Below, one piece after another: positions 1-12,840 of a DNA stretch of 48,911 nt. The DNA is from Lingula anatina (lineage: Eukaryota; Brachiopoda; Lingulata; Lingulida; Lingulidae), in the NCBI RefSeq assembly GCF_001039355.2, contig NW_019773892.1, positions 45,686-94,596 on the forward strand. The letters are read 5' to 3'. A program made the translations under genes and the position numbers. Positions within the stretch are counted from its first letter, which is position 1, and every line of letters begins with the position of its first letter. Under the pieces are notes generated by a model. That model was not told the DNA's origin, searched no databases, and saw nothing but the letters and a program-made list of their open reading frames with translations.

Positions 1-375
1 GGGGGGGGGGGGTAGTTGATTCTAAATACTTCTGACATTGTAATTTCTGTTATCTGCTCCTAGACCGTTAGAGATGGGAAATTGAAACTATGGGAATTGG
101 AAGATCTATCATCAGGGATATGCATATACACTTTGGAATTTTAGTGCCACAGGGGGTTGGGCTGTCCCTGGGGGCTGGTTGATTCTGAATCTTTTCACAT
201 TGTAGTTTCTGCTATTTTCTCCTAGACCATTGCAGGTAGGAAGTTGAAACTTTGGTGATTAGTATACCCATCATCAGAAATGTGCATCCATGGACACTTT
301 TGGATTTCAGTGCAACAGGGGGTTGGGCTGTCCCTGGGGGTTGGTTGATTCTAAATTCTTTTTACATTGTAGATT
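1..375. repeat. 166-bp satellite, about 2.3 units
   Basis: The motif CAGGGGGTTGGGCTGTCCC occurs at 150 and again at 316, giving a 166-bp period. Each unit continues with a 'TTGATTCTAAAT' segment, an 'ACATTGTAG' segment and a 'CTCCTAGACC' segment. The window opens inside a unit and the third unit breaks off near 375. Another partial unit follows the N at 3859 (about 3860-3960), so the array borders an assembly join and may be longer in the genome. Confidence 0.75.
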
Positions 376-418
376 TTTTTAACATTTATATTTCTAAATA
401 CCTTTGGATGAAGCAGTG

Positions 419-462
419 ATGTGTGTGTATGTGTGTGTGTACGTGTGTGCGTACGTGCGTGT
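419..462. repeat. Imperfect (GT)n microsatellite
   Basis: Alternating GT with interspersed GTAC and GTAT. The partner in the second block lies at about 3999-4046 with slightly different composition. Confidence 0.8.
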
Positions 463-2699
463 TTATGTGAGCTGCTCTATGGGGAAGTTCGGGGATATGC
501 GATGGCTACCCATCGACACCATCTAGTTTATCTATATATACTTTTGGGTCGCGGTTGACACCTGTCCCTTTTATTTTCGAACCTAAAGCGTTAGATTTGA
601 ATTTCACATTTAACAGAAATAATGTCTGTATAAAAATGATAGAGTGATTGTTTTTTAAAAAATTATCACATATTTATTTTCAAGAAAAGAAATGTTTTCT
701 ATTTGTCACTATATGTATGTGTGGGCAAATCTGCAACTTGAACTTGAAGATGTTCTCTTATTCATTTTAAATGATATTGACATCTGGGAAGGAAAGACAG
801 TTCAAACCCATTACATTAAATTCATACTGGAAACTTTTAATAACATTTATCGTGTGTTCAGTCGAAAAAGAGAAAGAGATGTAAATGTACAAAAGACACT
901 GTTAATAAAATGTATAAAGGTTTAAAAAGTCCCAACATTGTGTTCACGGGCATAATGTGCCCACGTTACTTCAGATTTGACCACATGTAATATAACGATC
1001 ATTTAACAATTATAAATATGACACTGTGGCTGTGAATAAACTTCCTCTGGTTCTCGATGTTTTCAGTGCTGGGCGGGGATCAAATGTCTGTTTTCTAAAA
1101 TAAAGTTAAACCATGGGGTGGGGTAAAGATTGCCATCCGAAATAAAAATTAATGTAAATTAATGAAATATTGAAATATACTGGAGATCGTTGTTGCGTTT
1201 ATGAAAAGAAAATTGTTCCTGTAGTTGGCTCAAAAAATTCCCAGCATTGTGAAAATTTATATGCCATTTAAGACGAAACAGAAGTGCCGAAAAACAAAAA
1301 CGGGAAATGGACTTCATTTTAGATACCGTCTGTCCATTGAAATGTTTCTGTAGGACTGATATTAATCATTGCCTTTTGTATTCCATATTTTCAAAATCAC
1401 TTGAGCTGTCGCAAAGCCCAATTTTCGGGAGGTAATGAGTATTAAGAAAATTAAGATTCAATAAATTTTTAGACCTTCAACTTCTGTCAATTTTGCTCAA
1501 AAAGATGAGAACAATTAATGATTCTTAAACAAAATTTATAGATTTTTTTAAAATTAGATTATAGGATTTATTATTTTGTCTCTTACACTTAAGTCCATTC
1601 TAACAGTTTGGTCAGTTATTTAAGAATTTAAGGAATTATCATCTAAAAATGTTACTTCAAAGTATTTTGTTTCTCTAAATGGCAAATTCGATATTCTACC
1701 AAAGTGTATGTAAACCTGATACCTCGTTTGGTTTGAATTTTAGGTGAAAAACATGCCTAAAATGTGCGGAGGAACGTTCTTATTAAAATTGTTCTGCATT
1801 CTTATACATTTAATTTTTTTCGGGAACAAGGGGTGATTGAAAAAGACGGGCTTTGTTAGATATCAGTCCTGCATGCCCATGTTATATTATTTGTGTTTAG
1901 TGTCATCACTGAAAACCGAGAACCAGAGTTAATTTTAAGTGAATGTGAAAAGTAACTACAAGTACACTGACTTTTGCGTAACCTTTTCAGTTTTGTTTGT
2001 ATATTATTATGAATTTGGCTAAGACTTGGATAATCTTGTAAACCGCCCATGTCTTTATGTCGCTCTTGATTCAAATGCTTTGCAAGTGTAAATTTTCATC
2101 CACAGTTACGCCTTGTATGATATTTATTTTCGGATTTAGTGCAAAGAAAACATTAAAAAAAACATCGATTGGCAAAACAATCAGGAATTTTACAAACGAA
2201 AAAATTTTGGTATCTGTTCGATTTGGTGCGCAAACATCAACAAGACGACATAGGACAAGGTTACATGCGTGTGTGCGTTAGTGCACCAATGACATAAAAG
2301 ATTATTTGCTTTTTTAAAATTGTTACAATCCTTGGATTTGTTTTTGATGGAATTCGATGAAGACAAAGTACTAATGTCAACTTTGACAAAAAATTGCCAA
2401 GTACAATTCGTTATATAAAAAAAAACATTTTGGCTTTCATCAGTCCTTGAACTTATTTTGATTTTCATAAATCAAAGGATTCCGTCTTTTAGTAACAATT
2501 TTAAAAATGCATAAAATCTTTGACTTCATTTTATTTACAGATATATAGTCTTTTTTGTTTGTTAAATTTCAATTCATAATAACTTAGAGCACAAAATGTT
2601 TAATTTTTGGAAAAATTTTAATGCTGTAAATAATTCATTTTGACAATAATAAATGTACAAATGCTTTACTTCGTTCAAAACTTGTAAAAAGAATTTCTT

Positions 2700-3075
2700 T
2701 CACCTCTAGCTCATCCCGATCCCTTCATCTTCTGCTTACTATTCTGCCGTCTTACCCACTGAGCCACTGCCTCGACTTGCTTTCTACACTATCGTAGGAC
2801 CTTCTTGTCGCAATTTAAATCACTTATTTGGAATTTTTTTGCAAAAGGTAATTTGCTGGGACCTAGAACTGCCAGGTTTCGAACCCAAGCTTGCTGTGTC
2901 CGAGTTGCGCGTGCTATCCACTCTCCTAAGTGTTCCCGCCCACCCACCCCTGGTAGACTTTCCTTTTATAGTAACTAAAGGGAATTTTGAAAAGTACCTC
3001 TGGAAAAGAATTACTATGTTCCAAGTACCCGAATCGAACCCCCACCCTTACAGTTCCGAGCCAATGAAAACGCTA
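2700..3075 (-). repeat. tRNA-derived SINE-like sequence (tRNA-like modules)
   Basis: On the minus strand there are RNA polymerase III B-box-like motifs: GGTTCGAAACC at 2885-2875 and GGTTCGATTC at 3040-3031. A-box-like motifs precede the inner one (TAGGAGAGTGG, near 2924-2934), and a second module carries GTGGCTCAGTGGG near 2768-2756. None folds into an obviously intact tRNA. The arrangement fits a tRNA-derived retroposon or tandem tRNA remnants. The same segment recurs at about 6250-6625. Confidence 0.5.
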
Positions 3076-3858
3076 AGTCATTTTGCATATAATTGTAAAG
3101 TATTTTATTTCGAGCAAAATAAACTGCCACATATTTTCAAACATCCAGTTGTAAAAGTTTTAAAAATATTTTAATCACAATAAATTCAGAAATGTAAAAC
3201 AAAAATATTGATATCTGCATTAAGACAAGTTTGAATTGATAAGTAAACTATCTAACGAACTACTTGGCTAATATTTGATCTCAGATAAAGAAAGAATCAG
3301 ATTTTTAAATTTCATTTTAACAAAAACAACGGCAGATCTAGTAGCTGTCTCACTCCACACCACCGCAAGAAAAAAAAATCGAAAGAAACTCGCTCTGATA
3401 TGATGATTTTAAGAGTTACAAAAAATATTCCAAACTGCCAAGAATTTCAAAATGTGACGCCCTTTCAAAATACCATGTATCTGCCATTATTTTTATTTCA
3501 TTTTAACCATAAGGTGCTGTAAATGTTTTTTTCTACATTTAATACGACATAAAAGTCCAACAGTAATTGTTTGTAAAGAAAAAAATACGGGTTTTGTAAA
3601 AAATTATCACAAGCCGCTTCCGAAATAAATTTCAACATTTAACAGCAACCGATACATGTACGTTCAAATACTATACAAGAGATACACTTCAATGGTGAAT
3701 GTGAAAAAAAATCCCCTAAAGACAATATTGCAAAAAAAGCATTTTAAAGCAATTGCAATGTGTAATCATCACACCTAGGCAAGATGGAGGGACAAATCGT
3801 GGTATTACTTATAACACCTTGCATTTATTTCAAAGTTCAAAGTTTTGTAACAAAATTG

Positions 3859-3859
3859 N
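3859..3859. other. Single-N assembly join
   Basis: One undetermined base separates the two copies of the 3.5-kb block. The left side ends in sequence that matches the end of the second copy near 7389-7408. The right side begins inside the 166-bp satellite, as the left copy does near 290. Confidence 0.9.
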
Positions 3860-6800
3860 ATCGGAAATGTGCATAAGCACTTTTGAATTTTAGTGCAACA
3901 GGGGGTTGGGCTGTCCCTGGGGGTTGGTTGATTCTAAATTCTTTTAACATTGTAGATTTTTTTACATTTATTTCGAAATACCTTTGGATGAAGCAGTGAT
4001 GTGTGTGTATGTGTGTGCGTACGTGTGTGCGTACGTGCGTGTGTATGTGAGCTGCTCTATGGGGAAGTGCGGGGATATGCGATGGCTACCCATCGACACC
4101 ATCTAGTTTATCTATACTTTTGGGTCGCGGTTGACACCTGTCCCTTTTATTTTCGAACCTAAAACGTTAGATTTGAATTTCACATTTAACAGAAATAATG
4201 TCTGTATAAAAATGATAGAGTGATTGTTTTTTTTAAAAAATTATCACATATTTATTTTCAAGAAAAGAAATGTTTTCTATTTGTCACTATGTATATGTGT
4301 GGGCAAATCTGCAACTTGAACTTGAAGATGTTCTCTTATTCATTTTAAATGATATTGACATCTGGGAAGGAAAGTCTTCAAACCATTACCTTAAATTCAT
4401 ACTGGAAACTTTTAATAACATTTATCGTGTGTTCAGTCGAAAAAGAGGAAGAGATATAAATCTACAAAAGACTGTTAATGAAATGTTTAAAAATTAAAAA
4501 GTCCCAACATTGTGTTAACGGGCATAATGTGCCCACGTTACTGCAGATTTGACCACATGTAATATAACAATCGTTTAACAATTATGAATATGACACTGTG
4601 GCTGTGAATAAACTCCCTCTGGTTCTCGATGTTTTCAGTGCTGGGCGGGGATCAAATGTCTGTTTTCTAAAATAAAGTTAAACCATGGGGTGGGGTAAAG
4701 ATTGCCATCCGAAATAAAAATTAATGTAAATTAATGAAATATTGAAATATACTGGAGATCGTTGTTTATGAGAAGAAAATTGTTCCTGTAGTTGGCTCAA
4801 AAAATTCCCAGCATTGTGAAAATTTATATGCCATTTAAGACAAAACAGAAGTGCCGAAAAAAAAAAAACGGGAAATGGACTTCATTTTAGATACCGTCTG
4901 TCCATTGAAATGTTTCTGTAGGACTGATATTAATCATTGCCTTTTGTATTCCATATTTTCAAAATCACTTGAGCTGTCGCAAAGCCCAATTTTCGGGAGG
5001 TAATGAGTATTAAGAAAAGATTCAATAAATTTTTAGACCTTCAACTACTGTCAATTTTGCTCAAAAAGATGAGAACAATTAATGATTCTTAAACAAAATT
5101 TATAGATTTTTTAAAATTAGATTATAGGATTTATTATTTTGTCTCTTACACTTAAGTCCATTCTAACAGTTTGGTCAGTTATTTAAGAATTTAAGGAATT
5201 ATCATCTAAAAATGTTACTTCAAAGTATTTTGTTTCTCTAAATGGCAAATTCGATATTCTACCAAAGTGTATGTAAACCTGATACCTCGTTTGGTTTGAA
5301 TTTTAGGTGAAAAACATGCCTAAAATGTGCGGAGGAACGTTCTAATTAAAGTTGTTCTGCATTCTTATACATTTAAATTTTTTCGGGAAAAAGACGGGCT
5401 TTGTTAGATATCAGTCCTGCATGCCCATGTTATATTATTTGTGTTTAGTGTCATCACTGAAAACCGAGAACCAGAGTTAATTTTAAGTGAATGTGAAAAG
5501 TAACTACAAGTACACTGACTTTTGCGTAACCTTTTCAGTTTTGTTTGTATATTATTATGAATTTGGCTAAGACTTGGATAAACTTGTAAACCGCCCATGT
5601 CTTTATGTCGCTCTTGATTCAAATGCTTTGCAAGTGTAAATTTTCATCCACAGTTACGCCTTGTATGATATTTATTTTCGGATTTAGTGCAAAGAAAACA
5701 TAAAAAAAAACATCGATTGGCAAAACAATCAGGAATTTTACAAACGAAGAAATTTTGGTATCTGTTCGATTTGGTGCGCAAACATCAACAAGACGACATA
5801 GGACAAGGTGCGGTTACATGCGTGTGTGCGTTAGTGCACCAATAACATAAAAGATTATTTGCTTTTTTAAAATTGTTACAATCTTTGAATTTGTTTTTGA
5901 TGGAATTCGATGAAGACAAAGTACTAATGTCAACTTTGACAAAAAATTGCCAAGTACAATTCGTTATATAAAAAACATTTTGGCTTTCATCAGTCCTTGA
6001 ACTTATTTTGATTTTCATAAATCAAAGGATTCCGTCTTTTAGTAACAATGTTAAAAATGCATAAAATCTTTGACTTCATTTTATATACAGATATATAGTC
6101 TTTTTTGTTTGTTAAATTTCAATTCATAATAACTTAGAGCACAAAATGTTTAATTTTTGGAAAAATTTTAATGCTGTAAATAATTCATTTTGACAATAAT
6201 AAATGTACAAATGCTTTACTTCGTTCAAAACTTGCAAAAAGAATTTCTTTCACCTCTAGCTCATCCCGATCCCTTCATCTCCTGCTTACTATTCTGCCGT
6301 CTTACCCACTGAGCCACTGCCTCGACTTGCTTTCTACACTATCGTAGGACCTTCTTGTCGCAATTTAAATCACTTATTTGGAATTTTTTTGCAAAAGGTA
6401 ATTTGCTGGGACCTAGAACTGCCAGGTTTCGAACCCAAGCTTGCTGTGTCCGAGTTGCGCGTGCTATCCACTCTCCTAAGTGTTCCCGCCCACCCACCCC
6501 TGGTAGACTTTCCTTTTATAGTAACTAAAGGGAATTTTGAAAAGTACCTCTGGAAAAGAATTACTATGTTCCAAGTACCCGAATCGAACCCCCACCCTTA
6601 CAGTTCCGAGCCAATGAAAACGCTAAGTCATTTTGCATATAATTGTAAAGTATTTTATTTCGAGCAAAATAAACTGCCACATATTTTCAAACATCCAGTT
6701 GTAAAAGTTTTAAAAATATTTTAATCACAATAAATTCAGAAATGTAAAACAAAAATATTGATATCTGCATTAAGACAAGTTTGAATTGATAAGTAAACTA

Positions 6801-7408
6801 TCTAACGAACTACTTGGCTAATATTTGATCTCAGATAAAGAAGGAATCAGATTTTTAAATTTCATTTTAACAAAAACAACGGCAGATCTAGTAGCTGTCT
6901 CACTCCACACCACCGCAAGAAAAAAAAAAATCGAAAGAAACTCGCTCTGATATGATGATTTTAAGAGTTACAAAAAATATTCCAAACTGCCAAGAATTTC
7001 AAAATGTGACGCCCTTTCAAAATACCATGTATCTGCCATTGTTTTTATTTCATTTTAACCATAAGGTGCTGTAAATGTTTTTTTTCTACATTTAATACGA
7101 CATAAAAGTCCAACAGTAATTGTTTGTAAAGAAAAAAATACGGGTTTTGTAAAAAAATTATCACAAGCCGCTTCCGAAATAAATTTCAACATTTAACAGC
7201 AACCGATACATGTACGTTCAAATAATATACAAGAGATACACTTCAATGGTGAATGTGAAAAAAAATCCCCTAAAGACAATATTGCAAAAAAAGCATTTTA
7301 AAGCAATTGCAATGTGTAATCATCACGCCTAGGCAAAATGGAGGGACAAATCATGGCATTACTTATAACACCTTGCATTTATTTTAAAGTTCAAAGATTT
7401 GTAACAAA
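3860..7408. repeat. Second copy of the 3.5-kb block (no gene)
   Basis: Starts in a satellite unit, then parallels 316-3858 with roughly 1-4% local differences. After about 7408 the sequence becomes unique. This is the pattern expected for a second haplotype of the first block, or for an overlapping contig that was not collapsed. No gene is recognised. Confidence 0.8.
6250..6625 (-). repeat. Second copy of the tRNA-derived SINE-like sequence
   Basis: Essentially identical to 2700-3075, including both B-box-like motifs (about 6435-6425 and 6590-6581). It is present only because the block is duplicated. Confidence 0.5.
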
Positions 7409-8137
7409 TGGTTCGTAACTTTCTGAACATAAACAAGGTTCTCATACGAGACCATAAACATCATTTCTGCATCTGCTGCTAGATATACTGAACATGGTGC
7501 CGAGATAGAATTGTGAAAAAAGCAGCAGAGTTTTGAAAATGGAAAAATTTGGATAACATGTCTGTTCCCTTCATCTTTATGCCTAAGTGAGATCAGTTCA
7601 ACAAATTGGTGCCACAAATGCAAGTCATAATTACAAATAATTACAAAAAATATTGCACATACTACTCATTTCAACTTAAGAAAAATATGTAATATTAAGA
7701 CTACAATCCAGATGAGCAAATTTACATAAATAACAAAAATCGTTTAATATATTCAAGTTCTTTTAATACAGTTTTACAGGTAGACTTGCATTAGCCAAAT
7801 CAGTTTGCAACTAAATGTAATTTTCGCAAATTGAGTCTTAAATCTGTGAACTTTATACATACTCTACTAAAACAAAATGAACAAAACGTCTAAAACAAAA
7901 TGATCGGTTGTGGACCATAAAAGTTGCACTTTTCACTCAACAAGACAGCAAGTTTTCAAGCTTCAAAAGATTATACAGATACGAGTTTTAAGCAACTAGA
8001 TTTTAGTCACCCTCGCTTTGGAGATAGACTTGAGAATTTCACACGTGGCAATAGAATTATAGAATTGGAACCCCAAACGGATCAAATAAACCTAAAGGGA
8101 AAATTGCTGAAATTTCCAGATTTTTATTTCTTATTAT

Positions 8138-8171
<34 letters not shown>

Positions 8172-10320
8172 TTATTAAAGGTCTAACCGCATTGCATGCC
8201 TTTAAATTGGAAAAATTAATTCCAGGATTTCGAAATGAGTGAAAATATTGTACATGCCAATTGCCGAGTGAAATGCTCGCTATTTAGAAAAAAAATAATA
8301 TTTTGATATAATTTTGCCAGCTAAGCATTAAACAATTTAAAAAACGATTGAATTATGTTTTATTTGAAAGATCAATAACTCAAGACTGCTTCAGTATGTT
8401 TTATTTCTCTTTGAACCATTTCAATGGACTTAATATATATCATCAAATGTGCAAAATTACGTGAACAGTTTTCACGGTAGCTTTTTCTTTTTCGTCTTTT
8501 GATGAAAAGGTCAAATCGAGTTTCATTTGCGAGTTTTTCTGGACTAGAAAAGTTTTTCGTGTTTTTTGAGCATTATAATTGCATTGAAATAAACGTCAAG
8601 TCACAACTTGCTGCCTTGCTGAAGAATACCGAATATAGTTTTACAAACGTCGGGGAAGCAAACTCATAATTATAGTACAACATGTTTAAAGGCACAAGGG
8701 GCGGTTTTATTCTGGGGAAATAAAACAAGTTTTGTTAATAATGAATACTTTATTTTTTTTTTTACAAAAGGCTTTAAAATTTGGAGGTAAAAAAAATCAT
8801 GGTAAATTTCTTCGGACAGAGCATTTTGATTAGACAGCAAGATAATGACATAATTAAGCCATAAATGAAAAATATCAAAATTTTTTTCAAGCATTACTTG
8901 CAAAATTGACACTAGCAATTCGCCCCCTTTGCCTTGAAAATGGCTGCATTCAAAATCACTCAAGCAGAAAGCAGTGTAACTATTATCTAGGTCACGTTCT
9001 GTAATGGATTGGAATATAACATATTATGGTATTTTTTGTGAAGTTATGCCAAAATCAGAAATAAAAGAATATCACCAATCCTTTATCCTGTTCTTTAATC
9101 TGTAATTGTGACTAATTTGCTGTACTATAATTATGACAGAAAATTTTATCAAGAACTACTTACATGTGCTAAACTTCAGCAACCAGATTTTTAAAAGAGC
9201 TATCCCAAAGAATTTTCCCCACCTTGACTATTTCGCATGTAAAGTACTTTATTAATGCCGCTACTAATTCTACTGATGCAATTTAAATTCTGAGTAGTTA
9301 ACGTGAGGCACAAATGCAATTTTCACTGTCATGAGGTACGTGATGAAATAAAGGAGACATGGAGGACACGAAATATCACGTGGGAAAAACACTCGTGGAT
9401 GGCAAACTCCAGTGTTCAACATGCATGCGTCAAAACCATTTTTAAATGCATCAAAGCTAAGTTTTTGACAAATACCTAAAACCATTGCCTGAGACCGTTT
9501 CGTTGAATCGGTAAAAAAACTGAAACATCCATATACTTAGAATCCCGACCGGCTCGCATCCACACCCTGGTCACTCAGAACGGAAGAAGAAGTGACATCT
9601 CTTTCAAGGGTTCAGGTTTCAAATGATCCATCGGGGTAGGAGGCAGGAAGAGCTTGGTGACCACCCTTTCTATTTATCAATTACCTTAGTTTGACAGACA
9701 AAATTTGATGAACAATGTACTAAAATAGCAACGCACAGTAAGCTTTTCCTACCTGCGTGTTTCAAAATACACTTGATTAAATTAATTTAATTAAATTTCA
9801 GACCCTTACACACCCCAAAGTAAAATGGCACTATGTATCCTTATATGGTCTGCAATCTGAGCAGTTTTTGCCAGGTTTGACGAACCAAACTGTCCTATAG
9901 CGCCATCTGAAGGGGAACAGAAATGATCTTCTCTGCTGCAATCGGTAGCTTAGCAGATTGTTTCAGTGTGTGTATGTGTGCGCGCACGCGCTTGTGTGTG
10001 CTTAACTTCAGCATCACAGAAACGGCGATAATAATGCAATGTGAAATGATATATATACAAATAAAGTTAAAGCCATTTATGCAAATAAAACCAACAGTAC
10101 ATGTTATCTACAAACTGAACGGTCAGAGTTCATTTCTGATCTGTTAATAATATGAATCTAAAATCCATGTAAAACGGCTTTAAAATACTACACCAGTCTA
10201 CCATAATGTAAAAATGTAATGAAAAAATAAACAAACCCATTATCAGAATAGAATTGGATAAAAGGAAAGTGCATAGATACATGAACATGTAGACTATCAA
10301 AATCGGCCTAGGATATTCAA
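7409..10320. other. Intergenic region, no recognised gene
   Basis: AT-rich unique sequence with short ORFs of fewer than 100 codons, none with recognisable domain content. A run of 29 T lies at 8140-8168. A somewhat GC-richer patch at about 9545-9665 has no open frame longer than a short exon. Alternating GT/GC sequence lies near 9967-10000. Confidence 0.6.
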
Positions 10321-10327
10321 TCGCATT

Positions 10328-10491
10328 TCGGCCTCCCCGCACGGCGGAGAGAGATCGTAATATTCAGCATGGCTTTCGCGGTGAAGGCTTCCTTGATTCG
10401 TAGCCACTGATCGGAGGTCGTCTCGGCCTCACCGCACGGTGGGGAGGGACCAAAATATTCAGCACAGCTTCCGCGGTGACGGCTACCTGAC
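10328..10491. repeat. Two-copy tandem repeat, 95-bp period
   Basis: TCGGCCTCCCCGCACGG at 10328 recurs as TCGGCCTCACCGCACGG at 10423. Both are followed by matching 'ATATTCAGCA' and 'CGCGGTGA' segments. It immediately precedes another small tandem array. Confidence 0.65.
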
Positions 10492-10528
10492 GCTTCTTCC
10501 TCTGTTCAGTCTCGTCTCCTACCACAAA

Positions 10529-10840
10529 AGCGATTCTAGTTTCTCAGTGTCAGAATCGTTTCTGAAAAACAACACTAGTCTCTGGTTGCGAGAATCAATT
10601 TTTGAAAAACGAAACTAGTTTCTAGTTGCCAGGTTCATTTTTGAAAAACGACACTCGATTCTGGTTGCCAGGTTCATCTTTGGAAAATGAAACTGGAAAC
10701 TAGAAACTAGACACTAACTTACAGCGCCCCAAAGAACACCAGTTTCTGGTTGCCAGAACCGTTTTTGAAATACAAAACTATCTTCTAGTTACCAGGTGCG
10801 TTTTTGAAAAACAAAAGTAGAAACTAGACACTAATTTTAA
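10529..10840. repeat. Diverged tandem array, about 45-bp unit
   Basis: About six units share the pattern CTAGTTTCTAGTTGCCAG followed by a 'TTTTTGAAAAAC' segment, for example near 10529, 10574, 10615, 10655, 10738 and 10783. The units differ by many substitutions. CTAGAAACTAG-type inverted pieces occur inside. Confidence 0.6.
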
Positions 10841-11031
10841 TGCCCTGTGAGCGATATGACTTGCCCCCCCCCTCCTCCCTCAAATCGTAGTGGTGAAAAA
10901 CTAATTTTTTTCCTCACATTGTGCAGAAATACCACTTACTTTACCTACATATTTAATATAAATTATTCTGGATTAAGAAAGGACCAGTATCATTCTCCAT
11001 TTCTTGACCCCATCATAAGTATAGGGCCACG

Positions 11032-11055
11032 TTTTTTTTTTTTTTTTTTTTTTTT
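11032..11055. repeat. Poly-T tract
   Basis: 24 consecutive T. A comparable poly-A run (25 A) lies at 12563-12587. They could be relics of retroposed sequence, but I see no matching element body or target duplication. Confidence 0.6.
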
Positions 11056-12054
11056 GCTTGGTATTTGAAATAGGCCTACACATTACTTTAAAAACATCTA
11101 TGACTGTCGCAAATTTATGATATAATTTGTTAGCTCAAACTATCTCCTTTCAGTTTTAAATTTTGAATTTCATCATAAACTAGAATGAGCTTATTGAACA
11201 CAGTTTCCATTTTTTACCAATCTCTTGAATCAGGTTTTTTTTCCACTGCCTGGGCTTGACGACAAGGGACGTAGGGTGGGGGGTTCGGGTTTTTGAAAAA
11301 AAAAACAAACTTTTTGCTGGGAAAAGGCCCCTTCTGGGTAAAATTTTATCTACATACAAGAAGGTTTCATGGTAAAATGTTATCTTTTTCAGAAACAACG
11401 TTGACTTTTTTCAAAGACTCATTTTCACTTGGGTAGCCGTGACTCCCTACATATGGAGACCCCAAAGCGAATGTTACCTGTGAACGCATTAAGAATCTCA
11501 TCCATTTTACTTGTATATTTTTATAATGCATATTGTATAACACTATATTTATTTTTCTCATTCATTTACTACTATAACTATTTCCCTATAAATTTCGTAC
11601 ATAGTATTTATAGAGCCTTTAAATGTAAAAACATTTCTGTGCTCAATAAATTATTATTATTATTATATGCATATTTGGCAAGGTGTGCTTTTTTCTTAAT
11701 ATTATTTTTTTCTGATAGAAGATATTTTTCTTTTAGCTAACAAAAGTTAGTTAACAAGCAATCATTTTTCAAGAAACAGTTCCTAAAATGCATTTCGCAC
11801 TTTTGAAGACAGAAGAAAAGGATGACCTGATGCACACTGCTTGATTACCATATGATCACTTTTTTTCTCTCACCAGAAAACTGGAAAAAAAAAGGAAATG
11901 CTGTTCTACCATGAAGAAGGCAAGCAACATATGTATCCTTGGGGTCGATGAAGAACAAGGGCCTAAACCAGCAACTGATGTTATATATATTGTTAAGATG
12001 CAGATAATGTAAAAAAAACACTTTTACATATCTAATTAGTTTAATAATGAGACT

Positions 12055-12367
12055 GTCAGGCCTACCCAACTCGGCACCGAATGATCCAGAATTCACCGGT
12101 AGATCAGACCACACTACCCGTTTTCAAGGTGTGTATCAGATCGTATTACACAGTATCATACCCTGAACAAATTTTGAGTGGTGATGCAATGTTTTTCAAC
12201 CCCACTGATAATCGTCACTATCACGTCGCGTACTAGGCAAGAGCGGTGTCACGTCTGATACTATGTAATGCGATCTGATACACACCTTGAAAACGGGTAG
12301 TGTGGTCCGATTTACCGGTGAATTCTGGATCATTCGGTGCCGAGTCTGGTAGTTGGGTAGGCCTGAC
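12055..12367. mobile_element. Foldback element with arms of about 105-112 bp
   Basis: The left arm (12055-12159) begins GTCAGGCCTACCCAAC. Its reverse complement returns at 12256-12367 with few differences, including a six-base insertion near 12346-12351. A loop of about 96 bp separates the arms. The arms share ATGATCCAGAATTCACCGGT and CCGTTTTCAAGGTGTGTATC. This is the structure of a non-autonomous foldback or MITE. There is no coding content and no unambiguous target-site duplication. Confidence 0.75.
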
Positions 12368-12429
12368 TGTTAACATGCCTAGTAATTGAATCTGAGGAAA
12401 ATCCATTTATTTACAGAAAAGGCATTAAT

Positions 12430-12840
12430 TCATCAACTAAACCGATCAAAATAATTTTTGAACTTGATCTGTATATTAGTCCTAAGAATCAGTCCTGCAT
12501 AATTAAAAGCAAAATATGACACGGTTTTCATGTGATCTGTATAACAGTGGATACAATATGCCAAAAAAAAAAAAAAAAAAAAAAAAATGGGCAGATCAAG
12601 CTGACTTTCAAACTCAATCTGTATTTCAGTAGGATTGATCATTCCTGTGAGTTTCAAAACAATAGGCCTATTGGTTTTGCTTGAAATATGTTAACAGTAT
12701 TGCATATATGCTGAAAAAAGACAAAAAAATAATAATAACTTTTGAAAAAATGGCCCGATCATGCTGATTTTCAAGCTTGACCTGCATTTCGTGAATATTC
12801 ATCAGTTCCCTAAGTTTGAAGACAAAAGGTGAAACATTTT
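12430..12840. repeat. Diverged tandem repeat, about 160-bp period
   Basis: A motif of the type 'GATCAAGCTGACTTTCAAAC' followed by a 'CTGTATTTC' segment occurs near 12440, 12592 and 12755 in increasingly altered form. Each copy is followed by a 'GTTTGAA' or 'GTTTCAAAAC' segment, and the first two have A-rich stretches between them. The copies are too diverged for a recent duplication. Confidence 0.45.

Larger units (their letters stand above)
376..3858. repeat. First copy of a 3.5-kb duplicated block (no gene)
   Basis: This stretch is repeated almost base for base at about 3960-7408, with scattered substitutions and small indels (offset 3578 near 692, 3550 near 2839). Some parts are identical, including 336 nt at 2839-3174 versus 6389-6724. 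Short ORFs exist but are not maintained as reading frames everywhere: the one at 692 differs in length and C-terminus from its partner at 4270. I see no splice-supported gene. It contains a GT microsatellite at 419-462 and tRNA-derived sequence at 2700-3075. Confidence 0.8.

Noticed and set aside
692-925. A 77-codon ORF with a partner at 4270-4497
   Set aside because: The two versions differ by indels that change length and C-terminus, as expected for non-coding DNA.
2839-3174. A 111-codon ORF with an identical partner at 6389-6724
   Set aside because: The identity is nucleotide-level and comes from the block duplication. The frame runs through tRNA-derived sequence, and the protein shows no domain.
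8140-8168. Poly-T run as the tail of a LINE or processed pseudogene
   Set aside because: No reverse-transcriptase or exon-like sequence and no flanking target duplication could be seen.
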